Shown here: positions 18,408-27,785 of the stretch, in pieces
How positions within the stretch are numbered: position 1 is the first letter of the stretch
How the letters are laid out: each line of letters starts with the position of its first letter
NCBI RefSeq assembly: GCF_022458865.1
Contig: NZ_JAJNMU010000026.1
Coordinates: 58,559 to 122,558 of the forward strand
Length of the DNA: 64,000 nt
Direction of reading: 5' to 3'
From: Paenibacillus periandrae
Lineage (GTDB): Bacteria; Bacillota; Bacilli; Paenibacillales; NBRC-103111
Notes under the pieces: model-generated
The model's input: the letters and a program-made list of their open reading frames with translations, nothing else
The model's database searches: none
Told to the model about the DNA's origin: nothing
Program-made: the position numbers and the translations under genes

Positions 18408-19784
18408 ATGGCAATCGTCCAAGTCAGATCCACCAATCCGCAGTTCTCATTTTTGATCAAGAAAAATCCGAATTCCGGCATGATGCTTCGCTCGATCCGC
18501 AGGGGCATGGCGTATGGCTGGTACACCGATCAGCAGACTTTTAACGTGTATTTTAAAGATGCGGACAATGAGATTTCCTATAAACAGCATGAAAACGAGA
18601 ACTTCGAATATTTGAATGTATCGAGATACAACACACCCTTATTTCCGTTAAATGCAATTAATGAATTTTTCTCTGCGCCACTTAAGGCGCAAGACGAGCG
18701 GGACATTGACGGTTACGAGCATACCTTTTTCATTAACATGATACATATTGAACTTGTCCGGTATATTGATTTTTTTGAGAAGCATTTAAAGGACTTCTCT
18801 TTTGAAATCGCCCATCAAGCTCATAAGAGCTATTCTCTTACCATTACGACACAGAAGAGTCTGTACCAGCTGCTTCATGCCGTAAGTGTATTATGCCTGT
18901 TCCTCTCGATGTTCGGAAACGAATATATCGATATATCGGACAGCATTCTGGATAAGTACATCAAGAGCATGAACGTGATTGATGCGCCGTTTTATATTCG
19001 CAGTCTCTTTGTACGGAATTTCCTGTCTACGAGGGACCGGTTCCAAAAATACAAAGCGGAACTCGAGAAGACGGACCGCTACGATATTAAATTCGCCTAC
19101 GGAGGTACGGCTCTCCAGCGGAGAAATTATATCGGTAGCGCGTTGGCCTTTGATAAGTCGATTTTGGATGTGGGCTGCGGAGAAGGTTTTTATGCACTTC
19201 CTTTTGCCGGAAAAATTGAGGGCAGCTACTACGCGGTCGACATCAATGAAGAGCTGTTGGAGAAAGTGCAACGTAAAGCGGAGGCAAAAGAGATCGACAA
19301 TATCGCCACATTTGGTTCGATCGATAAGTTCTTGGAAAGCTACAACGGGGAGCAGGTCGATGTGATTTTGACAGAAGTCATTGAACATATGAGTCAGGAC
19401 GAGGCCAAGCAGCTGATTCATCAAATCTGTGCACATGTCGATTTTGACAACTTCATCATTACGACTCCCAACGCCGATTTTAACCATTATTACGAACTGA
19501 GAGATTTCCGGCATGACGACCACAAGTGGGAGATGGGCGAAGAATCGTTTAAACAATGGATGCGCGATGTGATAAAGGAAACGAATCTGCATGCTGAATT
19601 TGTTGCTGTTGGAGACGGCGTGAACAATATCCAAACTACGCAGGGCGTTATTCTCAAGAAAAGGGGGGGCCTGACATATGGAGATTCAAACGAGGATTCA
19701 CACGATTTTCATGCTGGTCGGATCTACAGAATGCGGCAAAACGACGTTTGCCAAGGAAGTGCTGATTCCGGGGCTGCGTTTTGA
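18408..19784 (+). CDS. hen1: Hen1 3'-terminal RNA ribose 2'-O-methyltransferase
   Basis: Bacterial Hen1 methylates the 2'-OH at the 3' end of a broken RNA before Pnkp seals it, so the repaired site resists the same ribotoxin. The N-terminal 240 residues are the Hen1-specific domain. The methyltransferase has the SAM loop DVGCGEG (about 252), the metal-binding EVIEHM (about 322) and RHDDHKWE (about 367), which give the Glu-Glu-His-His site. TAGGAG lies nine bases before the ATG. The frame runs 107 bases into pnkp because of a G7 run at 19663-19669; with six Gs it would end at TGA 19672-19674, just before the pnkp start. The extra 37 residues are therefore probably not native. Confidence 0.9.
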   Translation: MAIVQVRSTNPQFSFLIKKNPNSGMMLRSIRRGMAYGWYTDQQTFNVYFKDADNEISYKQHENENFEYLNVSRYNTPLFPLNAINEFFSAPLKAQDERDIDGYEHTFFINMIHIELVRYIDFFEKHLKDFSFEIAHQAHKSYSLTITTQKSLYQLLHAVSVLCLFLSMFGNEYIDISDSILDKYIKSMNVIDAPFYIRSLFVRNFLSTRDRFQKYKAELEKTDRYDIKFAYGGTALQRRNYIGSALAFDKSILDVGCGEGFYALPFAGKIEGSYYAVDINEELLEKVQRKAEAKEIDNIATFGSIDKFLESYNGEQVDVILTEVIEHMSQDEAKQLIHQICAHVDFDNFIITTPNADFNHYYELRDFRHDDHKWEMGEESFKQWMRDVIKETNLHAEFVAVGDGVNNIQTTQGVILKKRGGLTYGDSNEDSHDFHAGRIYRMRQNDVCQGSADSGAAF

Positions 19785-22263
19785 GGATACCAGCCGTAAT
19801 GTAAGGGCCAATGTCCAATATTTGTCCTCCGACCAGATCCGCCAAGAGGTACTTGGATATGAACACGACAAGTATGATCAGGTGATGCTCGAGTCCAGCG
19901 AGCAAGCTTTTCACCTGCTGTTTGAAAGACTGAAGATGGTGACGTCTTTTCCGGTCAATGCGGAGTTTGTGGTTGTGGATACAACTGGGTTGTCCGAGGA
20001 TTTTCGGGCAAAGGTGAAGGAGATTGCATTTCAAAACAACTACAACCTGGAGGTCATCGTCTTTGATTACCGGAAGCGGGAAGATTACTATGCGTCGGAG
20101 CGTTCGAAGAAGCTGATCACGAACCACATTAACCGTCTCAAAAAAGAAGTTCTCGGCTCGCTGCCCCGTGAGGGATACGGCAAGATACATAAAGTGCGTG
20201 CTAAAGACTTTTATATGGCCGAAGAGAGAAGGGCGAATCCGGAGTATCAAATCATCGTTGAGGATTTGGATGCACACTTGGCGACGATTCTCCCTCAAGA
20301 ACAGCAGTACATCATCATTGGCGACGTTCATGAATGTGTGGACGATTTGAAGGGGCTGCTGCTCGATCGCGGATATAAGATCGAAGCGGGCAAGCTGGTT
20401 GTAAGTGATAAGCTGAAGCAAACCAAGATCATTTTGGTCGGGGACTGGATTGACAAAGGTAAGCAAACGAAGGACATCATTGAGTTTTTGTACGATAACC
20501 GGGAGCATTTTTACTTCGTACTTGGAAATCACGAAAATTTCGTCGATAAGTATATCAAAGGTGAAATCGGCGGCGTTGATCAGGAGCTGCTCTATACGTA
20601 TTTTGACTCGACACAGGTTTTATTGAACGATCCGGAACTGCTGGAGAAATTTCAACACTTGGTCTCGATTTCGAAGCCATTTTATCGGTATGTGGGTGTC
20701 AAAGGGCCGTCCTTCTTTGTCACTCATGCCCCGTGCCGGAATAAATACATTGGTAAGCTGGACACGAATTCTGTCCGGCATCAAAGGAATTTTCGGATCG
20801 ACCGGGAATCGCCGCTGGAGGGGCAGCTTGCTTTTCTGCATGAGGAAGCGGTCAAAAATCATCCGTACCACGTGTTCGGGCACGTCGCGGCCAAGCAGTC
20901 TTTCCGAATCAGTAATAAGATTCATATCGACACGGGCAGCGTACATGGTAACCTGTTGACCTCCGTCAGTATCTCGTATAAACCGTTTATGAAGTCTCGG
21001 AAGTCCCGCCAAGCGGTGATTACCGAGGAATTGCAAACCTTATTCAAGGCGGAACGAAAGGTTTCCGTTAAAGACCTTGGCGAGGATGACATCCGCAGAC
21101 TCCACTATTGCTCACGAAATAGAATCAACTTCATATCAGGTACGATGTCACCGGCGGACAAGAATGACGAGACGAATGAACTGGAGTCGTTGAAACGCGG
21201 TCTCGATTATTTCAGGGAACGCGGCGTTCAGCAAGTCGTCCTGCAGCCCAAATATATGGGCTCGAGATGCAATGTTTATTTGCACAAAAGTCCGGAGCAG
21301 TGTTTTGCGGTCAGCCGCAACGGCTACAAGATTAATCATGTGGATTTAACGGAGATTTACGGCAAGCTGCTGCAGAAATTCGGCGGTTTTATGGAAGAGC
21401 GGAAAATTGCCATGATGATTTTGGATGGAGAGCTTCTGCCGTGGAAGGCGCTGGGCGAGGGGCTGATCGAAAGACAGTTCAAGCCCATTGAAAAAGCGTT
21501 GGAGACGGAGCTTTCGTTCCTGCAGCAAAACGGTTTTGAAGAAGCCTTTAGCAAGCTCATTGCTGAATATGAGGCGAGCGGGTTTGAAAAAGACCAGCAT
21601 CATACCGCGAAGTCCGCTTTAAGTGAGAAGTATGGTCCCAGTGTGTACCAAAACTACAAGTATGTCCATGAAATCAGGGATACTTATGTCCCACTAACTG
21701 AGCACGTGGAGGCATATCAGACGTACAGAAGGCAGCTGGAGCTGTATGCGGAAGACGAAGCCATGGAGTACAAGCCGTTTGCCGTTCTTAAGATTGTGTT
21801 AGAAGACGGTAAGGAAGAAATCCCGGAATGGAAGACCTCCGAGATGTACGGTTTTCTGTCGAAGGACGAGGCCCTCACACTGGACTTGTCCGAGCCGGAC
21901 TGCATAGAGAACGCAGAGCGTTATTTCTCCAAGCTTACGATGGAGAATCATATGGAGGGCATTGTGATCAAACCCGAGCTGTGGAGCGGAAAAACGGTTC
22001 CTTATATGAAGGTGCGGAATCCCGAGTATTTGTCCATCATTTACGGGTACGATTACAAGTTCCCGCATAAATACCGCAAGCTGCTCAAGCAAAAGAATGT
22101 GAATCAAAAGCTTCGCACCTCGCTTAATGAGTACCAGCTTGGAATGCAAATGCTGGCGGTGCCATTTGAAGAGATTGCGCCTGAGCATGAGGCGTATAAA
22201 GAGATTGCGGCCAATTTGCTGTTTGAAGTTGCGCAGGAGCGGGAGATCGATCCGCGTTTATAA
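19678..22263 (+). CDS. pnkp: Polynucleotide kinase-phosphatase-ligase Pnkp (RNA repair)
   Basis: An 861-residue trifunctional enzyme that heals and seals cleaved RNA together with Hen1. The kinase domain (1-180) has Walker A GSTECGKTT and the Asp in VDTTGLSEDFR. The metallophosphatase domain (about 208-470) has GDVHECVDDLKG, GDWIDKG, GNHENF and FGHVA. The ligase/adenylyltransferase domain (about 490-861) has the lysine motif PKYMGSR (K525), DGELLPW, EGIVIKPE and YMKVRNPEYL. All key residues are present. The G-run before the ATG serves as ribosome binding site. A second, truncated copy of its 3' end lies at 26887-27067. A strong terminator follows. Confidence 0.95.
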   Translation: MEIQTRIHTIFMLVGSTECGKTTFAKEVLIPGLRFEDTSRNVRANVQYLSSDQIRQEVLGYEHDKYDQVMLESSEQAFHLLFERLKMVTSFPVNAEFVVVDTTGLSEDFRAKVKEIAFQNNYNLEVIVFDYRKREDYYASERSKKLITNHINRLKKEVLGSLPREGYGKIHKVRAKDFYMAEERRANPEYQIIVEDLDAHLATILPQEQQYIIIGDVHECVDDLKGLLLDRGYKIEAGKLVVSDKLKQTKIILVGDWIDKGKQTKDIIEFLYDNREHFYFVLGNHENFVDKYIKGEIGGVDQELLYTYFDSTQVLLNDPELLEKFQHLVSISKPFYRYVGVKGPSFFVTHAPCRNKYIGKLDTNSVRHQRNFRIDRESPLEGQLAFLHEEAVKNHPYHVFGHVAAKQSFRISNKIHIDTGSVHGNLLTSVSISYKPFMKSRKSRQAVITEELQTLFKAERKVSVKDLGEDDIRRLHYCSRNRINFISGTMSPADKNDETNELESLKRGLDYFRERGVQQVVLQPKYMGSRCNVYLHKSPEQCFAVSRNGYKINHVDLTEIYGKLLQKFGGFMEERKIAMMILDGELLPWKALGEGLIERQFKPIEKALETELSFLQQNGFEEAFSKLIAEYEASGFEKDQHHTAKSALSEKYGPSVYQNYKYVHEIRDTYVPLTEHVEAYQTYRRQLELYAEDEAMEYKPFAVLKIVLEDGKEEIPEWKTSEMYGFLSKDEALTLDLSEPDCIENAERYFSKLTMENHMEGIVIKPELWSGKTVPYMKVRNPEYLSIIYGYDYKFPHKYRKLLKQKNVNQKLRTSLNEYQLGMQMLAVPFEEIAPEHEAYKEIAANLLFEVAQEREIDPRL

Positions 22264-22300
22264 TTTTGATGGGGTGTCAGAATCTTAATATGGGTTCGGG
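22110..22300 (+). repeat. Direct repeat copy A (3' end of pnkp and following bases)
   Basis: It matches 26887-27067 across the last 50 codons and about 40 bases past the stop, with scattered substitutions and one gap of about 10 bases. The two copies flank the McrBC cassette. Confidence 0.85.
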
Positions 22301-22320
22301 TACCCGTTCCCAGGATCCAT

Positions 22321-22349
22321 GTCCTTCCTTGTAAAAGGAGGGACTTTTT
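22321..22349 (+). terminator. Terminator downstream of pnkp
   Basis: GTCCTTCCTT at 22321-22330 pairs with AAGGAGGGAC at 22335-22344 (one G-U), followed by TTTTT. It lies on the inner side of repeat copy A. Confidence 0.85.
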
Positions 22350-22502
22350 CTTTTACTTAATAACAATTCCAAGGTGCATTTAAAAAAGGGGGGGCAGGCG
22401 ACACCTCCTCTACTCATTTATAACACTCATGGGCAGGAATGAATTACCACTTTGGCGAATGATTAGGAATATTGTCGACTTTAATCGAGGAGCCAACATG
22501 TT

Positions 22503-23204
22503 ATGCAAAAATATGAATGCGTACGAAATTTATTTTCACAATTATTAAGCTATTCTTACCGTCCGTTAAGCATCGAACTATCCAAGCCGTGGCGGCTTCA
22601 GGCAATACCGGGCATCGCGAAGATCGATTCAGCTAAGCCTTATCTAGGGTCAGTACCGATTGAAGTGGAATTTTATTATGGCGAGGAGAAAAGGTTAACC
22701 TGGCAGTTAACGATGCGCTGTATACAAACTACGATTTATCCTTCTTTAGAGGATGGGGAGGGCGGCTATGCTTTTTTGATCAAGAGCTCGAAGTCGGAGC
22801 TATTGTTTCGCGCGATGCAAGCAGCAAAGTATGTACAAGTTGGAGAGCAGACGCTTGTTACCATTTCTACGGATCTGAACTCCAAGCGGGGCGATGCCGA
22901 GTTCCGCCTGAAGATGCTGAAGGCCCTCAACCGCTATATCGCGGTGCTTGAGGCTTTCGGAAGCCGAATGCTGGAGCCGAATCAATTCGCCTTCATCGAT
23001 TACGATTCGGTGAACAACGGCATCGTTCAGGATGGACAAATGCTTTTAAGTTCGGCACTGCTGCTTGCTACGATGAAAGCGATGCTTAAAGGGGAGTTAT
23101 CCCTCCCATTGGAGATAATCAGCGGTCCTTCACAAAGTGCCAATAAACCGACGGTGTGGAAAGTTGCCCCGGCTCTCAAGCCGCTTATTGGAGCAACGCG
23201 TTAG
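22503..23204 (+). CDS. N-terminal part of a frameshifted McrB-like protein
   Basis: A 233-residue reading frame with no domain I recognise. It is mixed alpha/beta with a helical C-terminal half (RLKMLKALNRYIAVLEAFGSRM). Its end, NKPTVWKVAP, runs naturally into GSQAAYWSNALEEGNIFIGW in the next frame, so this is the N-terminal domain of the downstream McrB protein, cut off by loss of one base near 23169-23172. By position it should be the recognition or regulatory part. GAGGAG lies about ten bases before the ATG. Confidence 0.7.
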   Translation: MQKYECVRNLFSQLLSYSYRPLSIELSKPWRLQAIPGIAKIDSAKPYLGSVPIEVEFYYGEEKRLTWQLTMRCIQTTIYPSLEDGEGGYAFLIKSSKSELLFRAMQAAKYVQVGEQTLVTISTDLNSKRGDAEFRLKMLKALNRYIAVLEAFGSRMLEPNQFAFIDYDSVNNGIVQDGQMLLSSALLLATMKAMLKGELSLPLEIISGPSQSANKPTVWKVAPALKPLIGATR

Positions 23205-25207
23205 AGGAAGGCAATATTTTTATTGGGTGGTCGGAATTGGGGGATTTAATGCATTATACGACCAAAGCACAGCTGCGTGCGGGCTATGATCAAGCGTACA
23301 AGCCTAGGCAAGAGTCGGTTAATAATATGGATTCCATATGGGGCTTCTACAATGAGATGAAACACGGGGACATTGTGATTGCCAATAAAGGCTGGAAAGA
23401 ATTAACCGGGATCGGGCGGGTGACGGGGGATTATGAATATGATCCGAGAGAGGGAGACGATTATCCTCACATTCGATCTGTAGAATGGGTAATTACTTCA
23501 CCGGTCAAGTTTGCGGAAAATGTGTTCTCCACCCCAACCGTGACCCGCGTTCCGCAAAGGCATATGGCGAAAATTCGGAAAGCGGTCGTTTCCCAGGTGG
23601 CCGATGGAGAAAAGCTGTGGAACGATCTGTTCGGCACGACTAGTGAAGATGACTTCGCATCCGCCGTAACGGATTCCTTGATCGATGATTTTCAAAACTA
23701 TCTACAATCGAACCGGCTAATGTATTCCAAGGAATTTATTGGTCGGTTCATCACTTCGCTGCAGGCGAAGCCATTTCTCATTCTGTCCGGAGGCTCCGGT
23801 ACGGGGAAGACGAAAATCGCGCAGCATTTCGCGGACTATATGAACGACAGTACGGAGGCAGAGACACCGGGTGATGTACCCGCCGAAGATCGGGGTAAAT
23901 CGTTCCTTCTCCAACTGCATCCGTACATGTTCGATTATCAACGAATGATGGTTACGGTCGAAATGTTGGAATGGGTTAACTTAGATGGTCTGGAAGATGG
24001 TGTAGAGGTCGAGGTGCGTTTCGGAGGGAAAGCGGAAAAATCCTTAATGAAAAAACAGCGAAATGCCGTGAGACTGGGATTCCGCAAACATTTCATGGCC
24101 TGGCTAACCAGCGAGTGTCGTATTGATGACAGCCTTCGTTTAACGATTGAGGATGAGGGAAGAGTGTTTGCGTTTAGCAAGGACAGTGAGGAGATGCGTC
24201 AGGCTGGCGACAATCTTGCGTTTGTTTCGGTAAGACCGGATTGGCTGAATAACCGTAGTCTGATGGGCTATTACAATCCTATTACCGAACAATACGAGCC
24301 AACGACCTTGTTGAAGCTAATGCTTCGAGCTGAGCAAAACCCAGCTAAGCCTTATTTTGTTATTCTGGATGAAATGAATTTAGCGAAGGTGGAGTATTAT
24401 TTTTCGGATTTTCTCAGTTGTCTGGAGAGCCGCCGCTGCGATGAAGCCGGATATCTTAAGCAAGAGGCCATCGAACTGCATCAGCTCGCGCAACCGCTTG
24501 AGCATGTCGATGCATCCAATCGGGTATACGTGATCCCGCCCAAGATGCACATCCCAGTCAACGTTTACTTAATCGGAACGGTCAATATTGATGAAACCAC
24601 GTATATGTTTAGTCCAAAAGTATTGGACCGCGCCAACGTGCTGGAATGCAATGAGATCGATTTCCAGAGCTACTGGAATACAGGCGACGACCCGTCCATG
24701 CCATCTTCATCGTATGGTCCTGCCATTGCTGATCGTTCCAGCATATTTACAAACGAGGAGAATTACCATCTGGCATTGTATCGGAAAGAGTTTCTGAATG
24801 CGAATCATAAGCCGATGCTGCAGGAGGCGTTTGAAGTGATCTCCGAGCTTCAGGAGTTGGTGAAAGAGGAGGGGCGGCCATTCGGCTACCGGGTGCTGGA
24901 CGAGATCATGACGTATTTGATCATGGCTCAGAAGTATGATAGCGGAACCTTTGAGAGTGCAGTCGATGCGCAGATTGTGCAAAAAATATTGCCTAAGCTG
25001 CATGGAAATCGGAAAGAGCTGGAGCTATTGTTAAGGCGGCTTCTCGACCGATTTACGATTGGGAAGCTACAGGGCGACCCGCTTTCCTCAGATAACAGGG
25101 ATGTGTTAGGGATGGAAGAAACGTACAGGTTCCCTTTAAGCGGTAAAAAGGTGTTTGCCATGTACAAGCAGCTCCTCCAAACCGGGTATTGCAGTTTTAT
25201 TTGCTAG
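23156..25207 (+). CDS. mcrB: McrB-like AAA+ NTPase with PUA/EVE-like domain (5' part displaced by frameshift)
   Basis: The motor of a McrBC-type restriction system. The first 110 residues form a PUA/EVE-like reader domain (GNIFIGWSELGDL, GDIVIANKGWKELTGIGRV, YPHIRSVEWV), a fold that in McrB relatives reads modified bases. The AAA+ domain has Walker A GGSGTGKT (about 211-218), Walker B FVILDEMNLAKVEYY (about 401) and the McrB signature GTVNIDETTYMFSPKVLDRA. The GTG at 23156 is only the first start in this frame; the true gene begins at 22503. As sequenced, a full protein would not be made. The gene precedes mcrC in one operon. Confidence 0.8.
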   Translation: MESCPGSQAAYWSNALEEGNIFIGWSELGDLMHYTTKAQLRAGYDQAYKPRQESVNNMDSIWGFYNEMKHGDIVIANKGWKELTGIGRVTGDYEYDPREGDDYPHIRSVEWVITSPVKFAENVFSTPTVTRVPQRHMAKIRKAVVSQVADGEKLWNDLFGTTSEDDFASAVTDSLIDDFQNYLQSNRLMYSKEFIGRFITSLQAKPFLILSGGSGTGKTKIAQHFADYMNDSTEAETPGDVPAEDRGKSFLLQLHPYMFDYQRMMVTVEMLEWVNLDGLEDGVEVEVRFGGKAEKSLMKKQRNAVRLGFRKHFMAWLTSECRIDDSLRLTIEDEGRVFAFSKDSEEMRQAGDNLAFVSVRPDWLNNRSLMGYYNPITEQYEPTTLLKLMLRAEQNPAKPYFVILDEMNLAKVEYYFSDFLSCLESRRCDEAGYLKQEAIELHQLAQPLEHVDASNRVYVIPPKMHIPVNVYLIGTVNIDETTYMFSPKVLDRANVLECNEIDFQSYWNTGDDPSMPSSSYGPAIADRSSIFTNEENYHLALYRKEFLNANHKPMLQEAFEVISELQELVKEEGRPFGYRVLDEIMTYLIMAQKYDSGTFESAVDAQIVQKILPKLHGNRKELELLLRRLLDRFTIGKLQGDPLSSDNRDVLGMEETYRFPLSGKKVFAMYKQLLQTGYCSFIC

Positions 25208-25221
25208 GGGGTGGTACGTGG

Positions 25222-26766
25222 ATGATTCGTAAACATACCGTCTACCTAAAAGGATCGAAAATTCCGATCTTCTCAGAACTATGGGAACAGACGGAATATA
25301 TCGTGGATTTCGGCGAAGGTTGGACGCCGAAAGATGAACGACAGGTGCTGCAAGATTACAAGATGGTCCTGGGATCTCTGCATGGTTCGCTTTATCGGCT
25401 GAATTATGAAAATTTTGTCGGCATTACTCAATTTTGCGGGAGTACTTACCAGATCCTGAGCCGCAAATTATCGGCTGAAGATATTGAATGGATGCATCGT
25501 CTTATCAGTTCGAAGGTAGCAACCCTCCCCTATCATCCTCATACTCCGACACAGACGTCTTGGGTGGAGAACGCGCAAACGGATGCGGATCGATTACATC
25601 AGTGGTATGGCTTGCGGATTGCTTTGCTGGAGGACTGGGAGGGGGCTTCATTGCGGGAGTGGTGGCAGCTGATGAACCGTGATCCGCACCATAGTCTGGT
25701 CGGCAGTACGATCCGCCGCCCAGTTGGGTTAACTACTTCAGTTGGAACGGAAACCGTGGTGGGGATCATCAACCATCCGGAGTTATGGGTGGAACTACCC
25801 GAGCATCATGCGCTGCGGCATTCGGCAGTGGCTAAGGCACTTTCGATTGAGGGGAAGGGATATGTACCTTCGGAGGTGTATGATCAAGAAATCAATATTT
25901 CTTACGATACAACCGAGAACCGATTGATCAAGCGAGTCGTTCAGGAAATGTGCTCATTAACGGATTGGATGGAAGATAGGCTGCGTTCCGGTCGCCATCT
26001 CTACAATCGAACCGAACTAGAGCTTCAAAATACGCAGATGGCAGATTGCCTGAATGAGCTGCTAGCTTCTAGCTGGCTGAAAGAGACGGGGGAGTTCCAA
26101 GCTATGCCTCAAGTCTCGACCGTACTGCAGCGTAAGGCAGGATACCGTCAGTGGTATTCGTTCTATCAGCATTGGTTGCTTGGAGGAGGCTACCCACTCG
26201 CTGAAGAGGAAATTCGTGTACTGGTCGATACGAAAGAGCTATCCCGTATTTACGAATATTGGTGTTATTTTATGGTCTTAGAGATTGTGCAGGAACTAAC
26301 GGGGATTCCTCCATCCATATTTGAACGAAATGTTGGAAAAGACCAACTGGATCGGCTTGTCAATGGGTTATGCGTCACTTTCGATCTACCGGAGGGGGCA
26401 CTATCGATATACTATAACCGCTGCTTTACAGGGGGCAAGGAGTCGTATTCAGAAACCTACAAGCCGGATATCAGCCTGTACGTTGAAGGGATTTGGCACC
26501 ATTTTGACGCGAAATTGAAGGTGGATACAGATTCTAATGGGGTCAAATCGGTTAAAAAAGAAGATTTGGATAAAATGCACACCTATCGTGACGCGATCCT
26601 CAACACGGGTAGTGTGTGGGTTTTGTATCCGGATGAGCAGGGGGGAAGGCTGTTTCATCGGGACCCCAGATCTACTACTGGGGCCCTTGGAGGCATCGGA
26701 GCTGTTGCTTTGACGCCCAGCAATACGGAGCATTTAAAGTGCGTGATCGGTGAATTGATTCGTTGA
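25222..26766 (+). CDS. mcrC: McrC-like nuclease with DUF2357 and PD-(D/E)XK domains
   Basis: A 514-residue partner nuclease. The N-terminal half fits DUF2357 proteins, which pair with McrB-type NTPases. The C-terminal part is a PD-(D/E)XK nuclease: ELSRIYEYWCYF (conserved Glu), ETYKPDISLYV (Asp) and HHFDAKLKV (Asp-x-Lys). It would cut DNA when McrB translocates. ATG 25222 follows AGGGGGTGG at a good distance; an upstream in-frame ATG at 25189 has no site. It ends just before the hairpin and repeat copy B that close the cassette. Confidence 0.78.
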   Translation: MIRKHTVYLKGSKIPIFSELWEQTEYIVDFGEGWTPKDERQVLQDYKMVLGSLHGSLYRLNYENFVGITQFCGSTYQILSRKLSAEDIEWMHRLISSKVATLPYHPHTPTQTSWVENAQTDADRLHQWYGLRIALLEDWEGASLREWWQLMNRDPHHSLVGSTIRRPVGLTTSVGTETVVGIINHPELWVELPEHHALRHSAVAKALSIEGKGYVPSEVYDQEINISYDTTENRLIKRVVQEMCSLTDWMEDRLRSGRHLYNRTELELQNTQMADCLNELLASSWLKETGEFQAMPQVSTVLQRKAGYRQWYSFYQHWLLGGGYPLAEEEIRVLVDTKELSRIYEYWCYFMVLEIVQELTGIPPSIFERNVGKDQLDRLVNGLCVTFDLPEGALSIYYNRCFTGGKESYSETYKPDISLYVEGIWHHFDAKLKVDTDSNGVKSVKKEDLDKMHTYRDAILNTGSVWVLYPDEQGGRLFHRDPRSTTGALGGIGAVALTPSNTEHLKCVIGELIR

Positions 26767-26863
26767 GAGTGACAACGAAAAACTCCGTTCAGAATGTTAT
26801 ATTTCTCGATATCGGTGGAGAGTTGAAGGGGCCCTTACTTACCTAGCTATTTCCACGTAAACG

Positions 26864-26897
26864 AAGGTGCGAAATCCTGAAATTATGCTTCGCACCT
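26864..26897. repeat. Inverted repeat at the right edge of the McrBC cassette
   Basis: AGGTGCGAA at 26864-26872 pairs perfectly with TTCGCACCT at 26889-26897. The right arm is the first part of the duplicated pnkp sequence. Confidence 0.6.
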
Positions 26898-27067
26898 CAC
26901 TTAATTTGGGATACGAATGCTGGCGGTGCCATTAGAAGAAATTGCGCCTGAGCATGAGGCGTATAAAGAGATCGCGGCCAATTTGCTGTTTGAAGTTGCG
27001 CAGGAGCGGGAGATCGATCCCGTTTATAATCATGATAGGGTGTCTGAATCATTCAGTGGATTCGGGC
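26887..27067 (+). pseudogene. Truncated duplicate of the pnkp 3' end (repeat copy B)
   Basis: It encodes LAVPLEEIAPEHEAYKEIAA and the following NLLFEVAQEREIDP, almost the same as the last residues of Pnkp, followed by the same trailing bases (GGGTGTC-GAATC and TTCGGG). It is too short to be a gene. It is the leftover of the junction pnkp-kptA after a cassette entered between them. Confidence 0.85.
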
Positions 27068-27177
27068 TCCCTTTTTTACATGGAGATCTCGGAACGTTTG
27101 AGTCTAACCAAACATTCCCGTCCCCCGAGCATTTGAAAAGGTTATAATGCGATTAATGAGAGCAATTAGGAAGTGAA

Positions 27178-27785
27178 GTGAAAGCGATGTTAAATCAAGC
27201 AATGGAAAAAAGCTTAAGTAAAATGATGACGAAGATTCTTCGACACACCCCCGAGGATTTTGGTGTTGTTTTAGATCCCGTGGATGGTTCGTGTACGTTA
27301 AGCACTTTGCTGGAAGCCATTCAAGCCCAGCCGAAATGGGCGTTGGTGAGACAGGAAGATATAGAGCAAGTTGTACGCAATTCGGATAAGCAGCGTTTTG
27401 AAATCGAAGGCGGCCGTATAAGAGCAAGGTACGGCCACAGCCATTATAAAGTTCAATATGCACCGGCTGATCCTCCGGCCATTCTCTACCATGGAACGAA
27501 TAAGAAAGCTCTTCCATCGATCTTGAAGGAGGGCCTAAGTCCGATGAGCCGGCATATGTTCATTTGTCGGAAGGCACCCATTTTGCAACGCTCGCGGGAA
27601 GTCGTAGAGGAGAGCTAGTGATACTCAAGGTAGATACATTAACTGCGAAGCAGCTAGGAGTCAATTTCTATTACGCGGGTAATGAAGTATGGCTAGCTGA
27701 CCGTGTCCCGCCCGAAAGCTGTTCGGTGATGAAGACAATAGAAAAGGGGCAATCGAATCATGAACATGAATCCTCCGATCGTTGA
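27178..27785 (+). pseudogene. kptA: RNA 2'-phosphotransferase KptA/Tpt1, frameshifted
   Basis: KptA moves the 2'-phosphate left at an RNA ligation junction to NAD+. The first frame has SKMMTKILRHTPEDFGVVLD, the winged-helix part, RARYGHS and ILYHGTNKKALPSILKEGLSPMSRH. The protein then leaves frame near 27557-27560: CATATGTTCATTTG lacks one base compared with a reading of His-Tyr-Val-His-Leu-Ser. The rest (SEGTHFATLAGSRRGELVILKVDT, then FYYAGNEVWLADRVPP) lies in the next frame to 27785. All family motifs are present across both frames, so the lesion is recent or a sequencing error. It overlaps tatD by 26 bases. Confidence 0.85.

Noticed and set aside
26917..27147. A 76-residue protein gene
   Set aside because: Its first half is the duplicated pnkp end, its second half has no protein character.
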